From an uncultured Fluviicola sp. (GTDB taxonomy: Bacteria > Bacteroidota > Bacteroidia > Flavobacteriales_D > Crocinitomicaceae): DNA of 64,000 bases. The notes under the pieces are model-generated. The model was not told the origin of the DNA, made no database searches, and saw only the letters and a list, made by a program, of their open reading frames with translations. How positions within the stretch are numbered: position 1 is the stretch's first letter; each line of letters opens with the position of its first letter. The DNA lies in NCBI RefSeq assembly GCF_902168135.1, contig NZ_CABHOL010000024.1, positions 1-64,000 on the forward strand, read 5' to 3'. Below, in pieces: positions 60,201 through 64,000 of the stretch. The position numbers and the translations under genes are program-made.

Positions 60201-63200
60201 CTGTGAAAGACCGCCAGGAAAAACTGGATGAGATCGAAGCCGGCAGGAACGAACAGTTGGCTGCCGTGACCATTGAAAAGGAACTGTTGCAGGTTGCTCC
60301 GAATTACGAAGAAGAGAAGAAAGCCATCGGTGATAAGAACGGTTTGGGGGAGTTGAAAGCCCTGAACCAGCTGGAAAGCAATACCATTGATGCAATCGAT
60401 AAGGAATTGACCACCTTAAATCCAAAGACAGATGCTTTAAGTACCAAGCGCAAAGAAGTATTGCTTGATCTAAAAAAACAGTTTGACGAGAACATAGCTT
60501 CCCGAAACGAAGAGATCAAAGCTTTGAGCAGTACCGCTATGGTTGATCCGAAGAATACGGAAACGGACCTGGTGAAAGAAATTAGTCCGACCTACGAAGA
60601 GAACTTAGCTAAGATTGAAGCCGGGAATACTTCTCCTTCGGAGAAAACCGAAGCACTGATTAACGAAGAAGCAAAACTGCTTTCGGTCATTAAAGACCAG
60701 CAGGATAAAACGAAGAAGATTATTGCAAAAAATCCGGCGGATTCAACCGCTATCAATAAGCTGATTAATCTGAATCGATTGGAAGCCATTCATGAAGCGA
60801 AATTGGAGGAACAGAAACAAACCGCTGTTTCGCAGGTAAAAGCAAAATTGAATGAGGAGCAGGTACGCCAGGAAATCATGCCGGAGTACCAGGTCTTGAA
60901 TACAGATGAAATTCAGAACCTGGACAGGGAAGAAGCTGCCAGGAAACTAGAGCAGGAACTGAAATTGCAGACTGCGATCGGGAAACAAATTCAGGCTAAC
61001 AACAAATCGATCGAAAAAGGTTTTTCAGCGGAGAAAATTGCAGAAAACCAGGTGCTGACCGATCTTTTGCAGCAATCCAAAGAAACGGAAGAAGAGTTGA
61101 AAGCTTCTGCCAATAAAACACCGATCGATACCAATCCTACCGCTGATGTAGCGAGTTTGGAAACGGTTTTAGGAAACGAATACAACTTCGCGATGACGCA
61201 GAAACCTTCCAGCAAGGAAGAAGCGGCTAAGCAAATTCAACTCCTGGATAAAACTTCTAAAACAATTGCTTCTAAAATAGCGGAGGAGAAAAATGCTGCG
61301 AATCCGGATGCGAAAAAGATTGGGAAACTGGAAAATCAGCTGGAAGACATCAGGATCCGAAAAGAAATTGTGGAAGTTGACCGCGTGTCGCTGGAAGCTT
61401 TAGCGGAGAGACAAACTCCGGTTGCTGTTACCAATACGACTCCGGAAGTTGCGAGCCTTGAAAAAGTATTGGGAAGCGAGTATGATTTTGCCATGACGCA
61501 GAAACCTTCCAGTAAGGAAGAAGCTGAGAAACAAACTCAGATCCTGAATGAGTTATCGGAAAGTATCGAATCCAGGATCGATGAAGAAAAACGTTCCGAA
61601 TCTCCGGATGCGAAGAAAATCGACTTATTGGAGCAGCAGTTGCAGGAGATCCGCGAACGCAAAGGAGTGATTGAAGCAGACCGCGTGTCGCTAGAAGCTT
61701 TAGCGGAGAGACAAACTCCGGTTGCCGTTAAAACAGTTGTTTCCGGGAATCCGCAGGCAGACCTCGCTAAGCTGAAAGAAGAAGAGAGGCAGTTGAAAGA
61801 ACAATTGAACACAGCGGCATCTGCGAAGGACAAAACGGAGATCGAAAATAAATTAACGGTAAACAAAGAAGCACAGCAAAAAGCAGAAACTGCAATCCAG
61901 GAGCGTACAGTCCTTGCTTTGGGAAATACCGCTGCCGAAAAGAAACAAACCCTGGAAGCCGTGTCGACTTCCGATCCGTTGAAAAACGTTGTAATTGAGC
62001 GTACTTCGGTGACTGCTCAAGCAACAGATCCGGTATTGGAAAAAACGAGCCAGGTTACTTTATTGGAAGCTGCAGCCGAATACCTGAACGGTCAGAAGAT
62101 ATTTGATGAAAGCAGGCAAATCGTTCAATCAGAAACAGCTTTAAAAGAACAGAAAAGACGCTTTTCCATTGAGATCGGGGAAATCGAAAGCCAGCTGAAA
62201 AGGGCAACAACCGACCCGAAACAGGCTGAAGATTTAAAGAAACAGGAACAGGTATTTGTCAACGCTGTTGCTAAGATCGATGAACAGCTAGCTGCGCTGA
62301 GTGCTGAAAAGAGGTATGATCTGATCAATGATCCGGCTTTGGCGAAAACCGTTTCCGTGGAAGAAGAACAGGCTATTGCTTCAAACAAGGACTACCCGCA
62401 ATTGCGCGAGCAGCAGCAGGAGATCAACCGCTTAAAAGAAGCGGTGAACCAGCTGAAGACCCAATTGGAAGAGAAACGAAAAGAATATGTTACAGCGAAA
62501 GATCCGGTCGATCGCACTGAACTGCAAACACAGATACAGCAGTTGTCCAGTGAATTGACAGCTAAGAACCAGCAGATTACTGAGAAGGAAAGCATCCTGA
62601 ATACAACCCTGAACACCGTAGAAGGAGACAAGCAGTCCTGGAAAAACGTCTTAACACGTGAAGTACAGCCGAAAGCAGCTGTTTCAACAACCATTGCTGC
62701 GGTTCTTGCTCCGGAAGTAGGAAGTGGATTTGAGATCAAAAAAGATCCGGAACTGGCACCTTCAGTGATTAAGAAAGCCATTCCGGTAGGAGTAAAGGCA
62801 CCGACAGGATTGGTTTACCGTGTTCAGGTCGGGGCGTTCGCAAAACCAATTCCGGAAGCCTTGTTTAAGGAGTTCAGTCCGGTAACCGGGGAAAAACTCG
62901 ATAACGGAATTACGCGCTATTTGGCTGGTTATTTCGGCAATCGTCAGAAAGTACTGGACGCACAAAAGGATATTCGTGCCCTGGGATATAACGACGCATT
63001 CGTAGTAGCTTATTGTGACGGAAAACGCATCAGCCTGGCGGAAGCGAGACAATTGGAGGAACAAGGTTTGTGTAAACCGATGCGCCAGGATTCGATCGTA
63101 ATGGAAGTGATCCAGAATACGATTGCACAGCTTCCGGCAGATACCATTGCGAAATACAAACCGGAACCGAAAATCAGCGATTACAACAGGGCTCCGGGAG

Positions 63201-64000
63201 CCGTTGCTGCAATAGCGATAGAAGAGATCAAAGGATTATTCTATACCGTTCAGGTTGGGGTTTATAACCGTCCGGCAACCAAAGAACAATTGCACGATAT
63301 CAATCCGCTGGTAACCCGCCGTTTGGAGAACGGGCAGATCCGCTATTCCACGGGAACTTTCCGTTCGATAGACGAAGCACGTCCGAAGAAAGCAGAAGCG
63401 GTTGAGAAAGGAGTTTCAGATGCTTTTATCACTGCTTATTTTAACGGAGAGCGCATTTCCTTACAGGAAGCGAAGAACCTGCTTGCAGAGCGAGGAGAAG
63501 AGATCTTGTTTAAAGAACAGGAACTACCGAGAGTGCCCGAAACACCTGTTAACGAGCAGGTAGCAAAAGAATATGCCAAGGAGAACCCGGTGATCGAAAA
63601 ACCGGTATTGAACCAATATTCCCTGGCTTCCAGAGAAATATATTCCGAATATCCGCGTAAGCTGATGAACCAGCTGCGGGTTCAGGGCGATTTCTATTTC
63701 GATCAGACAGATTTGCGTATCAAATCCCAACCAGGCAGGGAATTACCGCGTTTGGTAAACAATACAGTGCTATTCGATACTTTGGTGCGTATTCCATCAA
63801 AACAACCGGAATCAGTTGCGGCGGATGAACTAAATAAAAAGTTAGTTGTAGGAGTATGGGACTTTAAGGATATTCCGGGTTCGTGGGCAAACTGGCTGCT
63901 GCGCTTGACGCTTCCTTACGAAATAAAGACCAACGCTTTCACCATCGAAATCTCGATGAACGTAAGCGGGGAAGAGGAGCGAAAGGAAGCAGAGGGCATT
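57239..64000 (+). CDS. Giant TPR-PD40-coiled-coil-SPOR envelope protein (TTG start, 3' end cut by window edge)
   Basis: An open frame of 2254 codons runs to the edge. It has no ATG or GTG near its start: an in-frame stop lies at 57227 and the first plausible codons are TTG at 57239 or 57245, leading into a signal peptide (RINGWILLLLLILTAHLSFAQ). TPR-like helices span about 25-150. PD40/WD40-like propeller repeats span about 190-340 (FDEDFPYLSPNGEYLYF), and a carboxypeptidase-regulatory-like beta domain about 350-415. A long charged coiled coil runs from about 450 to 1830, including seven ~98-residue repeats. Two SPOR-like domains follow at about 1857-1937 and 1999-2083 (YRVQVGAFAK, YTVQVGVYNR). 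SPOR domains bind denuded peptidoglycan, so a wall-bound periplasmic scaffold is likely. The PD40/TPR start recalls PorE-like proteins, but no OmpA domain is seen up to the edge. Confidence 0.85.
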   Translation, partial: MSLKSFKRINGWILLLLLILTAHLSFAQEAEADLKLKADKLFDAEQFVEATPQFLHLIALNPRSPEYNYKYGTCLLFNSYKKQDAFKYLNYSITDPNIAPEAYFYLGKAFHLNFQFNEAIKNYNIYIQKSGGKPNPNFDINHQIEMCQNGKKLLTTITDLVVLEKKEIEYASFFRLYNLADIGGVMLITAEYQSKIDKKKNHTPLIHFPDQAQTIYYSSYGDSEKGSKDIYSRKRLPDGKWGLPAPVAGNVNTTFDEDFPYLSPNGEYLYFCSKGHNSMGGFDVFRSKFDPENNSFGQPENMDFAISSPDNDLFYVVDSLEKNAYFASSRQSQNGKIHVYKVRVDRVPLQLAIIKGEFASTVKPENKKIAIKVTDFASGNEIGTFKSNDKGSYLITLPKGGKYTYEMTVDGGTEVYKAQVNVPFLKEFKPLKQKIQEEATGTDGKVVRVVDQFNEFVDDAAGILAEVIRTRAELNVNSGNFDIHALDAQKENKKVLADIGLEGASNQEIITKFESIQQKQEQKTDALTRLETGSLVAIVEKAEQVEALQAEVKKDVAKANAAGTNTEKNDILLAANDKVAKIIELKEEIQHINAFADSISKLIPEEQEKLKSITELKETVSKSVVEEKYDQLKDAVIAKAELVKNIESEKESHPVDHLLAQNESLGKQSEQLKKQLDSYKKSELQLDQEISALKAELAAAKAKDQPAVQSKIDSKESEKQLVSEETKRLESKAADLEKKELGNTKQITFINNLQHTNDNKTATKAEADAKLEAINTNNVRALEAYVKEQLKNIDTTQITARTNDALAQESKMRVDEFEKDYAVSQDAVDKQTNLTHEEKVALKVKNNEQLDKKLAQELAKIDEGLAKNPEDTKLVEQKKEVLALKTENAKNKETILSESQLPVNTSTTPEKELAVLMPNYDTDLKNAGNNSNLEERLADQNKVDEALLEQVDQELDKVYESLTKDPLDQKLQDKKDALTRLKKDKEAAVKDRQEKLDEIEAGRNEQLAAVTIEKELLQVAPNYEEEKKAIGDKNGLGELKALNQLESNTIDAIDKELTTLNPKTDALSTKRKEVLLDLKKQFDENIASRNEEIKALSSTAMVDPKNTETDLVKEISPTYEENLAKIEAGNTSPSEKTEALINEEAKLLSVIKDQQDKTKKIIAKNPADSTAINKLINLNRLEAIHEAKLEEQKQTAVSQVKAKLNEEQVRQEIMPEYQVLNTDEIQNLDREEAARKLEQELKLQTAIGKQIQANNKSIEKGFSAEKIAENQVLTDLLQQSKETEEELKASANKTPIDTNPTADVASLETVLGNEYNFAMTQKPSSKEEAAKQIQLLDKTSKTIASKIAEEKNAANPDAKKIGKLENQLEDIRIRKEIVEVDRVSLEALAERQTPVAVTNTTPEVASLEKVLGSEYDFAMTQKPSSKEEAEKQTQILNELSESIESRIDEEKRSESPDAKKIDLLEQQLQEIRERKGVIEADRVSLEALAERQTPVAVKTVVSGNPQADLAKLKEEERQLKEQLNTAASAKDKTEIENKLTVNKEAQQKAETAIQERTVLALGNTAAEKKQTLEAVSTSDPLKNVVIERTSVTAQATDPVLEKTSQVTLLEAAAEYLNGQKIFDESRQIVQSETALKEQKRRFSIEIGEIESQLKRATTDPKQAEDLKKQEQVFVNAVAKIDEQLAALSAEKRYDLINDPALAKTVSVEEEQAIASNKDYPQLREQQQEINRLKEAVNQLKTQLEEKRKEYVTAKDPVDRTELQTQIQQLSSELTAKNQQITEKESILNTTLNTVEGDKQSWKNVLTREVQPKAAVSTTIAAVLAPEVGSGFEIKKDPELAPSVIKKAIPVGVKAPTGLVYRVQVGAFAKPIPEALFKEFSPVTGEKLDNGITRYLAGYFGNRQKVLDAQKDIRALGYNDAFVVAYCDGKRISLAEARQLEEQGLCKPMRQDSIVMEVIQNTIAQLPADTIAKYKPEPKISDYNRAPGAVAAIAIEEIKGLFYTVQVGVYNRPATKEQLHDINPLVTRRLENGQIRYSTGTFRSIDEARPKKAEAVEKGVSDAFITAYFNGERISLQEAKNLLAERGEEILFKEQELPRVPETPVNEQVAKEYAKENPVIEKPVLNQYSLASREIYSEYPRKLMNQLRVQGDFYFDQTDLRIKSQPGRELPRLVNNTVLFDTLVRIPSKQPESVAADELNKKLVVGVWDFKDIPGSWANWLLRLTLPYEIKTNAFTIEISMNVSGEEERKEAEGI
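59699..61740 (+). repeat. Seven degenerate ~98-residue coding repeats in the giant gene
   Basis: A conserved Tyr codon marks each unit at 59699, 59996, 60305, 60593, 60887, 61181 and 61481. The spacings are 297, 309, 288, 294, 294 and 300 nt, all multiples of three. Units 2-4 start with a Pro-x-Tyr motif (MPNY, APNY, SPTY). Helix-rich sequence follows in every unit. Confidence 0.75.
61150..61740 (+). repeat. Near-identical tandem 300-bp coding duplication
   Basis: The last two units repeat with an exact 300-nt offset. The pairs include GCGAG at 61151 and 61451, and a stretch of about 50 nt at 61381 and 61681 that differs at only two positions. Both encode ...FAMTQKPSSKEEA... and end in DRVSLEALAERQTPVAV. 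Confidence 0.85.

Noticed and set aside
57300-63800. Minus-strand frames of 60-152 codons opposite the giant gene
   Set aside because: They are Ser/Phe-rich mirror images of the Glu/Lys-rich coiled coil and have no independent support.
57239-64000. Treating the lack of an ATG as evidence that the giant frame is a pseudogene
   Set aside because: The frame is open for 2254 codons, opens with a good signal peptide and has coherent domains; TTG is an accepted bacterial start.

Overview
The window reads as a chromosomal segment of a member of the Bacteroidota, most likely Flavobacteriales; a Crocinitomicaceae/Fluviicola-like host is a guess. The clues are Bacteroidota-type promoters (TAnnTTTG -7 element, often with an upstream TTTG), a T9SS type A cargo protein with a C-terminal sorting domain, a CHU_C-like domain, several WG-repeat and PD40/SPOR proteins, a fused CcoN-CcoO oxidase subunit, and type B ribosomal protein L31. 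I see no rRNA, tRNA, CRISPR array, integrase or intact insertion sequence. Coding density is high and the genes are mostly housekeeping or envelope genes.

Layout. 1-3.7 kb: a GNAT/nitrilase fusion cut by the left edge, a small secreted protein, and an ECF sigma/anti-sigma pair. 3.66-4.18 kb: a gene-free stretch packed with hairpins and nested inverted repeats. 4.2-16.6 kb: a micro-oxic respiration block. On the minus strand lie ccoS-ccoNO-ccoQ-ccoP-ccoG-ccoH-SafE and hemN-ccoI; a DEAD-box helicase sits between the two groups, and an Fnr/Crp regulator is divergent from hemN. Fnr-type sites (TGAT-N4-ATCA) lie in both divergent promoter regions, so the regulator probably drives hemN-ccoI, the oxidase operon and itself. 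16.6-17.2 kb: a small protein with a VDNRPEAVAQRKLQ leader of the kind seen on proteins linked to extracellular contractile injection systems.

17.4-36.6 kb is mixed: peptidase T, a class V aminotransferase, shikimate kinase, a transglutaminase-like protein, a PP2C/SpoIIE phosphatase, an M61 protease, an RluF-type pseudouridine synthase, a GH3 lipoprotein, a T9SS cargo protein, an iron-permease-like protein, an SDR, RadC, a polysaccharide deacetylase and a GSCFA protein. 36.6-47 kb: a second sigma/anti-sigma pair, malate dehydrogenase, a beta-helix lipoprotein, L31, a WG-repeat protein abutting an AAC(3)-fold acetyltransferase, MenB, an MscS channel and a hotdog thioesterase. 47-64 kb: folP divergent from a tight co-directional series (DUF1599, BT_3928-like, tpiA, prmA, a 1538-residue exported protein, plsY), then a giant TPR-PD40-coiled coil-SPOR protein of more than 2250 residues that runs off the right edge.

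The parts most worth a second look are the Fnr circuit with one shared operator, the VDNRP-leader protein, the structured 520-bp intergenic region, the roughly 98-residue repeats in the giant protein, dispersed intergenic repeat families, and a set of genes whose -7 element lies exactly 4 nt before the start codon, which predicts leaderless mRNAs.
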